Shown here one piece after another: positions 7,536 to 17,855 of a DNA stretch of 64,000 nt; the first letter of the stretch is position 1, and every line of letters begins with the position of its first letter. Position numbers and translations under genes: made by a program. Origin of the DNA: Burkholderiaceae bacterium. GTDB taxonomy: Bacteria; Pseudomonadota; Gammaproteobacteria; Burkholderiales; Burkholderiaceae_C. The notes beneath the pieces are model-generated. The model made no database searches. It worked only from the letters and a program-made list of their open reading frames with translations, and was not told the DNA's origin. Where the stretch lies: the NCBI GenBank assembly GCA_026125795.1, contig JAHCKM010000002.1, positions 1,302,001 to 1,366,000 of the forward strand, read 5' to 3'.

Positions 7536-8429
7536 ATGTTCGATTGGAACGACCTGCGGTACCTGCTTGCCGTGGCGCGTGACGGCAGTACCATCGCTGC
7601 CGCTCGCTCGCTGGGGGTGAATCAGTCGACCGTGCAGCGCCGCCTCGCCGAGTTGGAGCGCCGGCTCGGCCAGCCGGTCGCCGAACGTCAGGCAGGCGGC
7701 TACCGGCTGACAGCTTTCGGTGCGGCGCTGCTGCCGCACGCGACCGAGGTGGAGCGTGCGGTTCTGGCTGTGCAGCGGCGCATGGACGATGCGCGGCGTG
7801 ACTTGAGCGGCGTGGTCCGCGTGACCTGCCCCGAGCCGATGGTGGGCCGGCTTACGCACTCCGCACCGCTGGAGCGCTTTCGCCAGCGTTATCCGCAACT
7901 GCATCTGGAGTTCGTGATGAGCGACCGCTACGTCGACCTGCGCGACGGCAGCGCCGACGTTGCGCTGCGCTCCGGCGACACCGACGACACCCATCTGGTG
8001 GGTCGCAAGATCGGGGACTCGCTGTGGGGCGTGTATGCGAGCCAGGCCTATGTCGAGCAGCACGGCAAGCCCGCCTCGGTGGACGAGATCAGACAGCACG
8101 CGGTGGTAGCTTTCGATGCCTCGATGGCGAACCATCGCGCTTCGCAATGGCTGCAGCAGGTGGTTCCCGGCGCGCGCGTGGTGGCGCGTCATGGCAGCGT
8201 ACTGAGCGCGCTGTATGCCGTGAAGGCCGGTGTCGGCGTCGCCGCCTTGCCCACGGCGATCGCCGAGTCGGAGCCGTCGCTGCAGTGCGTACTCGGTCCG
8301 ATTCCCGAGCTCACGCGCATCTGGCGCATCCTCACGCTGCCGCAGTTGCGGCGCGTACCACGTGTGGCGGCGTTCTTCGACCACATGGTCGACGAGCTGG
8401 ACGCGCTGCGGCCCATCATCACCGGATGA
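7536..8429 (+). CDS. LysR-family transcriptional regulator
   Basis: 297 residues, the normal LysR length. The winged helix-turn-helix occupies residues 1-60 (FDWNDLRYLLAVARDGSTIA then GVNQSTVQRRLAELERRLGQ), followed by a linker helix and a periplasmic-binding-protein-like effector domain (about 90-290). The protein probably controls the divergent secreted cupin gene and/or the hydrolase gene that overlaps its end by four bases (ATGA at 8426-8429). The inducer is unknown. Confidence 0.92.
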   Translation: MFDWNDLRYLLAVARDGSTIAAARSLGVNQSTVQRRLAELERRLGQPVAERQAGGYRLTAFGAALLPHATEVERAVLAVQRRMDDARRDLSGVVRVTCPEPMVGRLTHSAPLERFRQRYPQLHLEFVMSDRYVDLRDGSADVALRSGDTDDTHLVGRKIGDSLWGVYASQAYVEQHGKPASVDEIRQHAVVAFDASMANHRASQWLQQVVPGARVVARHGSVLSALYAVKAGVGVAALPTAIAESEPSLQCVLGPIPELTRIWRILTLPQLRRVPRVAAFFDHMVDELDALRPIITG

Positions 8430-9238
8430 CGCGCAGTCAGCCGATGCAGCGCCTCTTCGCGTTCCTCGCGGTGGCCGTGCTGCTGTACGGCCTGGTCCTC
8501 GCGCTGCTGTGGTGGGGTCAGGAGCGCTTGTTGTTCCTGCCCACGCCGATGGCCGCAGAGCACCACCTGGTACTCGAGCCCGGGGTGCACGAGCGCACGG
8601 TCGACGTTCCGGGCGCGCGCCTGCATGCGCTGCACCTCAGGCTGCCATCACCGCGCGGCGTGGTGTTCTTCCTGCACGGCAATGCCGGCAACCTGGAGGG
8701 CTGGTTCTCCGACCTGCAGGTCTACCGGCGCGCCAACTTCGACCTCTTCATGCTCGACTACCGCGGCTACGGCAAGAGCAGCGGCCGGATCCAGAGTGAG
8801 GCGCAATTGCATGCCGACGTGCGCGCCGCGTGGGACTCGATCGCGCCGGAGTACGCGAGCAAGAAACGCGTGCTGCTCGGCCGCTCGCTCGGCAGCGGGC
8901 CCGCCGTTGCGCTGGCGCTGCAGATTCAGCCGGAGCTGACGGTGCTGGTGTCGCCGTATTCGAGCATGCGAGCGCTGGCGGCCGAGGTCTATCCGTGGGT
9001 GCCGGTGGCGCTGCTTCGTTATCCGCTCGCCACCGACGAGGCGATCGTTCGATTGCGCACCCCTGTGCTGCTGTTGCACGGCGAGCGCGACGACATCATC
9101 GGCCCCCACCACAGCGAAGCGCTGAAGCGGCTGCATCCGCCGGCGCGCCTTCACATCGTGAAGGGCGCCGGGCACAACGACCTGCAGGCGTTCGACGACT
9201 ACGAGGCCGCGTTGCAGGCGGCGCTCGACGCAGTCTGA
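8426..9238 (+). CDS. Membrane-anchored alpha/beta hydrolase (BEM46/YfhR-like)
   Basis: 270 residues. One N-terminal membrane helix (about 6-28, rich in Leu/Ala/Val) precedes an alpha/beta-hydrolase domain with VVFFLHGNAGN, the DYRGYGKSSG loop and the nucleophile elbow GRSLGSG; a catalytic Asp (HGERDDI) and His (GAGHNDL) follow in the right order. The HGNAGN motif and the N-terminal anchor are typical of the BEM46/ABHD13-like group, whose substrates are mostly unknown. Start ATG 8426 overlaps the stop of the LysR gene, so translation is coupled. Confidence 0.88.
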   Translation: MTRSQPMQRLFAFLAVAVLLYGLVLALLWWGQERLLFLPTPMAAEHHLVLEPGVHERTVDVPGARLHALHLRLPSPRGVVFFLHGNAGNLEGWFSDLQVYRRANFDLFMLDYRGYGKSSGRIQSEAQLHADVRAAWDSIAPEYASKKRVLLGRSLGSGPAVALALQIQPELTVLVSPYSSMRALAAEVYPWVPVALLRYPLATDEAIVRLRTPVLLLHGERDDIIGPHHSEALKRLHPPARLHIVKGAGHNDLQAFDDYEAALQAALDAV

Positions 9239-9252
9239 ACGGCTGGGTCAGT

Positions 9253-10251
9253 TCACCCAATCAGTTCGTCGGCGCGCAGCAGCAGCGGCCGCGGGATGGA
9301 CATCCCCATCGCCTTCGCGGCGGCGACGTTGATCACGAACTCGAACCGGCTCGGCTGCTCCATCGGCAGATCGGCCGGACGAGCACCGCGCAGGATGCGA
9401 TCGACCTGTTGGGCGACTTGCCGCAACAGCATTGACCAGTCCGGTCCGTAGGCCATCAATCCGCCCGCCTCGGCGTACTCGCGCAACGTGAACACACCGG
9501 GCAGGCGATGTCGGATCGCGAGATCAGCGATGCGCTGGCGGTTGGCGAAGGTCTGGTAGGTCGGCTCGAGCAGGAAGGCCGACGTGTGCGCCGCGGCGAG
9601 CGGCGGGAGTGCCGCCACCAACTCTTCCTGATTGCGGTAGGGGTGGAACGTCAGTTCGATGTGCATCGCGCGTGCGGCGTCGCGTATTGCCGACTCGAAC
9701 CTTGCCTGCCGTGCGGCATCGGCCGACGGGGGAAACAGCAGACCGACCCGGTTCGCCGTGGGCAGCAGCGTCTTGATGAGCTCCAGCCGCTTGGCCCGCG
9801 TTTCGCCCAGCATCCGCGACACGCCGGTCACGTTGCCGCCTGGGCGGGAAAAGCTCGCGATCAGCCCGTCTTCAACTGGGTCCAGGCCGTTGTAGATGAC
9901 CACGATCGGCAGCGTCGACGTGAGCTTGCGCACGGGCACCGCATCGGGGTCTGCGGTCGCCATGATGACATCCACGCGGGCGTCGACGAGGTCACGCGCG
10001 TAGCCAGCCAGTGTGTCGATCTGGCCGTCCGCAAAGCGCCGCTCGACGAGCAGATTGCGCCCTTCGACCCAGCCCAGGCGCTCCATTTCAAGCCGCCAGG
10101 GGCTTCGCTGCAGTTCCGCGTCCGATGGCCGGCGCGCGCTGCTGAGGACGCCCACGCGCGCCACCCGGTCGGCCGGCTGCGCAGCAGACTCGCCCTGCGC
10201 GGCGGCGACGCCCGAGGCGAGGGTGGCAACGAAGCGGCGGCGGTCCATCAT
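9253..10251 (-). CDS. ABC-type substrate-binding protein (PF04392 type), orphan
   Basis: 332 residues with an N-terminal MDRRRFVATLASGVAAAQG export signal that has the two-Arg look of a Tat or lipoprotein-like leader. The body is a two-lobed periplasmic binding fold of the PF04392 group (RVGVLSSARRPSDAEL, the LVERRFADGQ and GGNVTGVS segments). Related proteins bind aromatic amino acids or unknown ligands; many Burkholderiales copies, like this one, have no permease or ATPase gene beside them. It converges with the hydrolase gene 14 bases away. Confidence 0.85.
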   Translation of the reverse strand: MMDRRRFVATLASGVAAAQGESAAQPADRVARVGVLSSARRPSDAELQRSPWRLEMERLGWVEGRNLLVERRFADGQIDTLAGYARDLVDARVDVIMATADPDAVPVRKLTSTLPIVVIYNGLDPVEDGLIASFSRPGGNVTGVSRMLGETRAKRLELIKTLLPTANRVGLLFPPSADAARQARFESAIRDAARAMHIELTFHPYRNQEELVAALPPLAAAHTSAFLLEPTYQTFANRQRIADLAIRHRLPGVFTLREYAEAGGLMAYGPDWSMLLRQVAQQVDRILRGARPADLPMEQPSRFEFVINVAAAKAMGMSIPRPLLLRADELIG

Positions 10252-10265
10252 GGTCTGCCGGTTGA

Positions 10266-11732
<1,467 letters not shown>

Positions 11733-11746
11733 CGCTGCGCGTCGGC

Positions 11747-11790
11747 GCTGCCCCGCGAGGGGGTGCTGTCCGGCTTGGGGCGGCCCGCCG
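11747..11790. repeat. Short GC-rich dispersed-type repeat
   Basis: The gap after argG carries GCCCCGCGAGGGGG followed by a GGGGCGGCCC block. The same kind of C-block/G-block element occurs at 21031-21075, within ntrB at 21668-21712, and in the 32524-32598 hairpin cluster. It looks like one variant of the short intergenic palindromic repeats of Burkholderiales. Confidence 0.4.
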
Positions 11791-11801
11791 TCGGACGAGG
11801 C

Positions 11802-12560
11802 GTGAGTTCCATCGTTGTCGACGTGCCCGCGCCGGCCCCGTCGGTGCAGGGACGCTTCGATCGGCTCGACGCGCTGCGCGGCGTGGCCATCGTCTGGATG
11901 GCCATCTTCCACTTCTGCTTCGACCTTAACCACTTCGGCTTCTTCGAACCCAGGCACCGCTTCACCGTCGACGTGTTCTGGACCACGCAGCGCACGATGA
12001 TCGTCACGCTGTTCCTGTTCTGCGCCGGGCTGGCACAGGCGGTGGCGCTCGAGCAGAGCCAGTCGTGGCCGCGGTTCTGGAAGCGCTGGGCGCAGATCGT
12101 CGGTTGCGCGCTGCTGGTGTCGATCGGCTCGTACTGGATGTTCCCGCGCAGCTGGATCTTCTTTGGGGTGCTGCACGGCATCGCGCTGATGCTGATCGTG
12201 GTCCGGCTCATGGCGCCGCTCGGCCGCTGGTTGTGGCTGATGGGTGCGGTGGCCATCGTGTGGCCGCTGCTGTGGCGTCACGAGGTCTTCAATCCGCCCT
12301 GGCTCAGCTGGGTTGGCCTGGTCACGCGCAAGCCGGTCACCGAGGACTATGTGCCGCTGCTGCCGTGGCTTGGCGTGATGGCGTGGGGGTTGGCCAGCGG
12401 CCGCTGGCTGCTGGCGCACGCGCGCGGCACGCTGGCCGGACCGATTCCGCGTGCGGCCCGGGGGCTCGCCCTGCTGGGCCGATGGTCGTTGAGTTTCTAC
12501 ATGGTGCACCAGCCGGTGTTCATCGGCACGCTGATGGCCGTGGTGGCGCTGCGGCGCTGA
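11802..12560 (+). CDS. DUF1624/HGSNAT-like integral membrane acyltransferase
   Basis: About 252 residues with seven or so hydrophobic helices. The N-terminal motif RFDRLDALRGVAIVWMAIFH with a His in helix 1 and the closing SLSFYMVHQPVFIG are typical of the heparan-alpha-glucosaminide N-acetyltransferase catalytic-domain family (DUF1624), which transfers acyl groups across the membrane to sugars; the bacterial substrate is unknown. I use the GTG at 11802, because the earlier ATG (11763) would translate part of a GC-rich repeat. Confidence 0.85.
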   Translation: MSSIVVDVPAPAPSVQGRFDRLDALRGVAIVWMAIFHFCFDLNHFGFFEPRHRFTVDVFWTTQRTMIVTLFLFCAGLAQAVALEQSQSWPRFWKRWAQIVGCALLVSIGSYWMFPRSWIFFGVLHGIALMLIVVRLMAPLGRWLWLMGAVAIVWPLLWRHEVFNPPWLSWVGLVTRKPVTEDYVPLLPWLGVMAWGLASGRWLLAHARGTLAGPIPRAARGLALLGRWSLSFYMVHQPVFIGTLMAVVALRR

Positions 12561-12679
12561 CGGCGTCGCGACGCCGCGCGCAGCAGTCCGGGGCCCGGAG
12601 ATGCGCTCCAACCCGCCGCGGTTACGTTTCGCTCCAATCTGCGGCTCAGTGGACGGCCCGACCCGCCGATAGGCCTGTC

Positions 12680-13258
12680 ATGCCGTTCGTGTCGTTGTCG
12701 CAGATATACAAGATCGCGCCCAGCCGGCTCGATGCGGCGCGCGAGCCGGCCCCTCTGCCGGTGGCCGCGATCGACCCCGACGCGCGCCCTCGCCGCCAGC
12801 ACGACGAGCGCAGCGAGGCGGGCCAGCCGAAGGAGGGCGAGCGCCCGCGCGGTCGCGACTGCGACAGCGCACGCCGCTCGCCCTTGATGCGCGCGCTGAT
12901 CCTGGTGCTGCGACCGGCGCAGCCGGCCAACGTGCACGCAGACGTGGCGCTGGAGCGTGCGCTGATTGCGTTTGCGCGGGCGCTGAATCTGGCCTCCAGC
13001 GACACCGATGGCACGCCGCAGCCGGCCGCCGTGCGGGCCGACGAGGCCGCGCGGCGCCGCGCCGAACATGAAGAGGCGCTGCTCGACGCGTTCGCCGCGC
13101 TGGCGCGGGCGGCGGGGCGGCCGGAGGCACCGTCGCGCACCGCGCTGCAGATGCAGCTCGGCGACTTCCTGCACCACCTGGCCCGCGAACTGCACATCGA
13201 CAGCGACCGCGCCGGCGAAGCCACCCAGCCCGGCAGCCTGATCAGCGTTCGCGCGTGA
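12680..13258 (+). CDS. Hypothetical protein
   Basis: 192 residues with no family that I recognise. The first 20 residues (MPFVSLSQIYKIAPSRLDAA) and the C-terminal half, which forms regular amphipathic helices (ALERALIAFARALNL, ALLDAFAALARA, MQLGDFLHHLARELHI), look like real protein; the middle (about 30-70) is Arg/Asp/Pro-rich and probably disordered. Antisense frames of similar length exist, but their composition is far less protein-like. The next gene, rlmB, follows after 79 bases. No signal peptide or membrane helix. Confidence 0.6.
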   Translation: MPFVSLSQIYKIAPSRLDAAREPAPLPVAAIDPDARPRRQHDERSEAGQPKEGERPRGRDCDSARRSPLMRALILVLRPAQPANVHADVALERALIAFARALNLASSDTDGTPQPAAVRADEAARRRAEHEEALLDAFAALARAAGRPEAPSRTALQMQLGDFLHHLARELHIDSDRAGEATQPGSLISVRA

Positions 13259-13337
13259 GCCGGGCGCGCGCCAGCCTTGGCCCTGCAGGGCCGGGCTGCG
13301 AGCCGGGCCACGGGCACGCTCCGGCTACGATGCGCCG

Positions 13338-14075
13338 ATGGCGGCGCGTCAGATTTTGTTCGGTTTTCATGCGGTCACGGTGCGTTTGAAGACCGCGCCG
13401 GAGTCGGTGCGCGAGATCCACGTGGATGCCACGCGACGCGATGCGCGCATGCGCCAGTTCGTTGCGCGGGCGCAGGAAGCCGGCGCGCGCGTGATCGACA
13501 GCGACGACCAGAGCCTGCAGCGCCTGTGCGGCACGCACAAGCACCAGGGCGTGGTGGCCCGCGTGGATGCGGTTTTCAAGGCACGCACGGTCGACGAGGT
13601 GCTCGAGGACGTGGAGGGCGCGCCGCTCCTGCTGCTGCTCGACGGCGTGACCGATCCGCACAACCTGGGCGCCTGTCTGCGTGTGGCCGACGGGGCCGGC
13701 GCGCATGCGGTGATCGCGCCGAAGGATCATGCGGTCGGCATCAACGCCACGGTGGCCAAGGTGGCCAGCGGTGCCGCCGAGACCGTGCCCTACCTGATGG
13801 TGACCAACCTGTCGCGTTGCATCGCCGGGCTCAAGGAACGGGGCATTCGCGTGGTCGGCACCGCGGACGACGCGCCGCAGACGCTGCACCAGGCGGATCT
13901 GCGCGGGCCCCTGGCGCTGGTGTTGGGCGCGGAAGGCAAGGGCCTGCGGCAGCTCACGCGCACGGGCTGCGACGCGCTGGTGCGCATCCCGATGCACGGC
14001 GCGGTGGAAAGCCTCAACGTGTCGGTGGCCGCGGGGGTCTGCCTGTTCGAGGCGCGCCGGCAGCGCGATGCGTGA
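13338..14075 (+). CDS. rlmB: 23S rRNA 2'-O-ribose methyltransferase RlmB (G2251)
   Basis: 245 residues, the usual TrmH/SpoU-family length. The N-terminal substrate-binding domain (about 1-80, ILFGFHAVTVRL start) precedes the SPOUT domain with the three family motifs: DGVTDPHNLGACLRVADGAG with the conserved Asn/Arg, the VLGAEGKGLR segment and VRIPMHGAVESLNVSVAAGV forming the SAM-binding knot. The enzyme methylates G2251 in the peptidyl-transferase P-loop of 23S rRNA. The sirtuin gene starts eight bases before its stop. Confidence 0.95.
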   Translation: MAARQILFGFHAVTVRLKTAPESVREIHVDATRRDARMRQFVARAQEAGARVIDSDDQSLQRLCGTHKHQGVVARVDAVFKARTVDEVLEDVEGAPLLLLLDGVTDPHNLGACLRVADGAGAHAVIAPKDHAVGINATVAKVASGAAETVPYLMVTNLSRCIAGLKERGIRVVGTADDAPQTLHQADLRGPLALVLGAEGKGLRQLTRTGCDALVRIPMHGAVESLNVSVAAGVCLFEARRQRDA

Positions 14076-14811
14076 GGATGCGCACACCGAGCTGAAAGGC
14101 CGAATCGCGGCCGCGCGCTCGTTGTTCGTGCTGACCGGTGCCGGCATGAGCGCCGAAAGCGGCATCGCGACGTTTCGCGACGCGATGACGGGGCTGTGGT
14201 CGCACTTTGATCCCGCGCAACTCGCCAGCGAGCAGGGCTTTCGCGCCGATCCCGCCCGCGTGTGGGACTGGTATGCGGAGCGCCGGGCCGGCGTGCGCGC
14301 CGCTCAGCCCAACGCGGGCCACCTGGCACTGGGCGCTTTCGCGCGCCGCCGGCCGGGCGTGCTGACGCTGGTGAGCCAGAACGTCGACGACCTGCACCAG
14401 CGCGCCGGCAACACCGACACGATCCGGCTGCACGGCGACATCCAGCACGACCAGTGGCTCGATCGCTGCGCGCGCACGCCGGCGTGCGCAGCGAGCGAGG
14501 CGCAACCGGGCCGACCGCCGCAGTGCGCGCGCTGCGGCAACCTGGTGCGCCCGGGCGTCGTGTGGTTCGGCGAGATGCTGCCGCCCGATGCGGTCGCAGC
14601 CGCCGAGCGTGCCGCGCGTGGGTGCGACGTCGCGCTGATCGTCGGCACGTCGGGCGCGGTGTGGCCGGCGGCGGGCCTGGCGTCGCTGGCCCGGCGCCAC
14701 GGCGTGTGGGTGGCCATCGTCAACCCCTCCACGAGCGAGATCGACGAGGACGCGCAAGTCGTGCTGCGCGGCACTGCCGCGCAGGTGCTGCCGCCGCTGC
14801 TGGCCCCTTGA
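14068..14811 (+). CDS. NAD-dependent protein deacylase, sirtuin family
   Basis: 247 residues with the sirtuin signatures in order: TGAGMSAESGIATFR (NAD-binding), SQNVDDLHQRAG, the catalytic His in IRLHGDIQ, a zinc site built from a Cys pair in RCARTPAC and a second pair in CARCG, and the late NAD contact GTSG. It removes acyl groups from Lys side chains using NAD. The zinc ribbon has an unusual two-residue widening (C-x5-C in the first pair rather than C-x2-C), which occurs in some bacterial CobB-like proteins. It overlaps rlmB, so the two are likely co-translated. Confidence 0.92.
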   Translation: MREDAHTELKGRIAAARSLFVLTGAGMSAESGIATFRDAMTGLWSHFDPAQLASEQGFRADPARVWDWYAERRAGVRAAQPNAGHLALGAFARRRPGVLTLVSQNVDDLHQRAGNTDTIRLHGDIQHDQWLDRCARTPACAASEAQPGRPPQCARCGNLVRPGVVWFGEMLPPDAVAAAERAARGCDVALIVGTSGAVWPAAGLASLARRHGVWVAIVNPSTSEIDEDAQVVLRGTAAQVLPPLLAP

Positions 14812-14858
14812 ATTCGCTACCATCGCGGCCGTCTTCAGCAACGGCAACGAGAGATTTC

Positions 14859-15674
14859 ATGGCGATGGATGTGGTGGACTACGAGATCAAGGGCTCGGAG
14901 ATGCAGTTCGTGGAGATCGAGCTCGATCCGGGAGAGGCCGCCATCGGCGAGGCGGGCAGCCTGTTCTTCATGGACGCCGGCATCGGCATGGACGCGGTGT
15001 TCGGCGACGGCTCCAGGGGCCAGGGCGGCCTGTTCGGCAAGCTGCTCGGCGCGGGCAAGCGCCTCTTGACCGGCGAGTCGCTGTTCACCACCGTTTACAC
15101 CAACCAGGCTTCAGCCAAGCAGCGCGTGGCGTTTGCCGCGCCGTATCCCGGAAAGATCCTGCCAATGGAGCTCGACAAGCTCGGTGGCATGCTGATCTGC
15201 CAGAAGGATTCGTTTCTTTGCGCCGCGCGTGGCGTGTCGCTGGGCATCGCGTTGCAGCAGCGGCTCGGCGTCGGCTTCTTCGGCGGCGAGGGCTTCATCA
15301 TGCAGAAGCTCGAGGGCGATGGACTCGCTTTCGTGCACGCCGGCGGCACGATCGTCAAGCGCGAACTCGTGCCGGGCCAGACGCTGATGGTCGACACGGG
15401 CTGCGTCGTCGCCTACACGCCGAACACCAACTTCGAGATCCAGTACGTCGGCAAGATCAAGACCGCGCTGTTCGGTGGCGAGGGCTTGTTCTTCGCCAAG
15501 CTCACAGGCCCGGGCACGATCTGGCTGCAGAGCCTGCCGTTCTCGCGTCTCGCGAGCCGCGTGTTCGCCGCGGCGCCGCAACGCGGCGGTGGCCGCGAGG
15601 AGGGCTCGATCCTGCCGGGTGTTGCGGGCGGCGGGCTGCTGGGGGGCATCCTCGGCGGCGGTGATGACGATTGA
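14859..15674 (+). CDS. AIM24/TIGR00266-family protein
   Basis: 271 residues beginning MAMDVVDYEIKGSEMQFVEI. The body is the beta-rich AIM24 barrel with the typical GEAGSLFFMDAGI, LTGESLFTTVYTNQ and GEGFIMQKLEGDGLAFVHA segments. The C-terminus is a Gly-rich tail ending GGILGGGDDD. Function is unknown in bacteria; the mitochondrial relative affects inner-membrane organisation. Its last 11 bases overlap the next gene. Confidence 0.92.
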   Translation: MAMDVVDYEIKGSEMQFVEIELDPGEAAIGEAGSLFFMDAGIGMDAVFGDGSRGQGGLFGKLLGAGKRLLTGESLFTTVYTNQASAKQRVAFAAPYPGKILPMELDKLGGMLICQKDSFLCAARGVSLGIALQQRLGVGFFGGEGFIMQKLEGDGLAFVHAGGTIVKRELVPGQTLMVDTGCVVAYTPNTNFEIQYVGKIKTALFGGEGLFFAKLTGPGTIWLQSLPFSRLASRVFAAAPQRGGGREEGSILPGVAGGGLLGGILGGGDDD

Positions 15675-16449
15675 CGGGCGACTGCGCGCGCTGGTCGGCG
15701 CCGCGGTTATCGGGTGGGCTGTCGCTTCGCATGCGGCGCCAGACAGCGTGTGGCTCGAAGACCTCACGTCAGCCGAACTGCGCGAGCGCATCGCCGGCGG
15801 CACCACCACCGTGCTGGTGCCGATTGGCGGCACCGAGCAGAACGGCGCGCACCTGGTGCTCGGCAAGCACAACGTGCGCGTGCGGTTGCTGGCCGGACGC
15901 ATCGCCGAACAACTCGGCGATGCGCTGGTGGCTCCGGTGCTGGCCTATGTGCCGGAGGGTGACATCGATCCGCCCACGCAGCACATGCGGTACGCCGGCA
16001 CGTTGTCGATACCGGTCGCGGCGTTCGAGTCGGTGCTCGAGGGTGCCGCACGAAGCTTGCGCCGGCACGGCTTCAGACACGTGGTGCTGCTCGGCGACCA
16101 CGGCGGCTACCAAGCCAGTCTTGAGCGCGTGGCCGGCCGCCTCAACCGCGCGTGGGGCCGCGTAAACGGCGTGATCTTCCTCGCGCAGTATTACCGGGCC
16201 GCTCAGGCGTTCGATGCCACACTCGCTGCCCGCGGTTACACGCAACAGGAGATCGGCCGCCATGCTGGGCTGGCCGACACCGCGCTGGCCTGGGCCGTCG
16301 ACGCGTCGCTGGTGCGGCCGCAGTCCTTGCAGCCGGTGCCCGGTGTGGATGGCGACCCGCGCCGCGCTTCAGCCGAACTGGGCCGGTCGGGTGTGGAGCA
16401 CATCGTGTCGGCGTCGGTGGCGGCGCTGCGGGCCCGCATGAACCCTTGA
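15664..16449 (+). CDS. Secreted creatininase-family protein with altered metal ligands
   Basis: 261 residues with an N-terminal signal peptide (cleavage near SHA-AP, residue 24). The fold is that of creatinine amidohydrolase/MftE, amidohydrolases that normally bind two metals through E-x-H...D plus later His/Glu. Here the first motif reads GGTEQNGAHLVLGKHN, so Glu58 and His63 are kept, while the usual second ligand His is Asn60 and the Asp is His69; GDHGGYQ carries His146. This could be a distinct subgroup with another metal or substrate. It lies 10 bases before a secreted beta-propeller gene, which suggests a periplasmic pair. Confidence 0.85.
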   Translation: MTIDGRLRALVGAAVIGWAVASHAAPDSVWLEDLTSAELRERIAGGTTTVLVPIGGTEQNGAHLVLGKHNVRVRLLAGRIAEQLGDALVAPVLAYVPEGDIDPPTQHMRYAGTLSIPVAAFESVLEGAARSLRRHGFRHVVLLGDHGGYQASLERVAGRLNRAWGRVNGVIFLAQYYRAAQAFDATLAARGYTQQEIGRHAGLADTALAWAVDASLVRPQSLQPVPGVDGDPRRASAELGRSGVEHIVSASVAALRARMNP

Positions 16450-16459
16450 ACACAAGACC

Positions 16460-17809
16460 ATGAATCCACATCCCCGGGTCACAAGCGTGTCGAGACGAAC
16501 CCTGCTGGCCTTGGCCCTGACGCTGCTGTTCACGGCGCTCGGCGCTGCTGTCGCCACGCGATCGGTGCACGCCCAGGCGAGCGCTCCCGCCGCGACCACG
16601 CCAGCCAGCGCGCCGGCGGCGGCGCTGCCAGCGGTGCCCTCCGTGACCACTGTGCCCGGCATGCCGGCGGTGATCGACGCTCGCAACCTATACAGCGAAA
16701 CAGCCAGCGGCAAGTGGAATCCGGCGGTGCAGGGCGACCTCGAGCGCATCTACGTGCCCAACCTGCGCTCGAACGACATCCATGTCATCGACCCGGTGCA
16801 GCTGAAGGTGGTGGACCGCTTCAAGGTCGGCCGCAGCCCGCAGCACGTGGTGCCGTCGTGGGACCTGCGCACGCTGTGGGTGACCAACAATGCCGAGCGC
16901 CGCGACGATGGCACGCTGACGCCGATCGATCCGCGCACCGGCAAGCGCGGCCCCGACGTGGTGGTGGACAACCCGTACAACATGTATTTCACGCCCGATG
17001 GCCGCTCGGCCATCGTGGTGGCCGAGGCCCGCAAGCGGCTCGACTTCCGCGAGCCGCGGACGATGACGCTGCAGTACTCGATCGACGTGCCCGGCTGCTC
17101 CGGCGTGAACCACGCCGACTTCTCGATCGACGGCAGGTTCGCGATCTTCACCTGCGAGTTCGCCGGCACGCTGGTGAAGGTCGACATGGTCGAGCGCAAG
17201 GTGTTGGGCTACCTCAAGCTCCAGATGCCCGCCACCCGCTTCAAGGAGGTGGCCGGCGTGCCGCGCGTCAAGCCGGGGCAGGTGTGGGAGCCCGGTGAGA
17301 CGGAGGTGTGCCGCGTCAAGCGCGGCATGCCGCAGGACATCCGCAGCTCGCCTGACGGCAAGCGCTTCTATGTCGCCGACATGCACGCCGACGGCGTGCA
17401 CGTCATCGACGGTGAATCGTTCGCGCAGGTCGGCTTCGTTCCCACCGGCCTGGGCACGCACGGCCTCTATCCCAGCCGCGACGGCAAGCTTCTCTACGTG
17501 GCCAACCGGGGCTCGCACGACATCCACGGCCGCAGGCTCGGCAACGGCGGCGTCGCGGTGATCGACTTTGCCACCGAGAAAGTGGTGGCGCGCTGGGGCG
17601 TGCCGGGCGGTGGCAGCCCCGACATGGGTAACGTGAGCCCCGACGGCCGCTGGCTGTGGCTCGCTGCGCGCTACGACGACGTCGTCTATCGCTTCGACAC
17701 CAGCAACGGCGACGTGCGCCAGATCAAGGTCGGCGCCGAGCCGCACGGCCTGACCGTGTGGCCGCAGCCCGGTCGCTATTCGCTCGGCCACACCGGCAAC
17801 CTGCGCTGA
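16460..17809 (+). CDS. Secreted YVTN/YncE-type beta-propeller protein
   Basis: 449 residues: an N-terminal signal anchor (about 10-38, LLALALTLLFTALGAAVATR) followed by a Pro/Ala-rich linker and a seven-blade-type propeller of repeats such as RIYVPNLRSNDIHVID, RSPQHVVPSWDLRTLWVTNN, DIRSSPDGKRFYVADMHADG and GKLLYVANRGSHDI. Such propellers act as periplasmic scaffolds or as partners of redox or carrier proteins; no catalytic residues are obvious. Spacing to the creatininase-like gene indicates co-transcription. Confidence 0.88.
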   Translation: MNPHPRVTSVSRRTLLALALTLLFTALGAAVATRSVHAQASAPAATTPASAPAAALPAVPSVTTVPGMPAVIDARNLYSETASGKWNPAVQGDLERIYVPNLRSNDIHVIDPVQLKVVDRFKVGRSPQHVVPSWDLRTLWVTNNAERRDDGTLTPIDPRTGKRGPDVVVDNPYNMYFTPDGRSAIVVAEARKRLDFREPRTMTLQYSIDVPGCSGVNHADFSIDGRFAIFTCEFAGTLVKVDMVERKVLGYLKLQMPATRFKEVAGVPRVKPGQVWEPGETEVCRVKRGMPQDIRSSPDGKRFYVADMHADGVHVIDGESFAQVGFVPTGLGTHGLYPSRDGKLLYVANRGSHDIHGRRLGNGGVAVIDFATEKVVARWGVPGGGSPDMGNVSPDGRWLWLAARYDDVVYRFDTSNGDVRQIKVGAEPHGLTVWPQPGRYSLGHTGNLR

Positions 17810-17855
17810 GTCCACGAAAGGGACGCCGGGGGCGACCTGCGATGATGCGCAGGCC

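Noticed and set aside
9253-10251. Part of a complete ABC importer operon
   Set aside because: No permease or ATPase gene is adjacent; neighbours are a hydrolase and argG.
12650-12680. GCCGATAG near the start of the hypothetical gene at 12680, like a FliA (sigma28) -10 box
   Set aside because: The -35 side (TCAGTGGA) does not match TAAA and the spacing is off; no flagellar gene is nearby.
12497-13317. Overlapping minus-strand frames opposite the hypothetical gene at 12680
   Set aside because: Their translations are dominated by Arg/Ala/Pro without amphipathic pattern; the plus-strand frame has regular helices. Kept the plus strand only, with moderate confidence.
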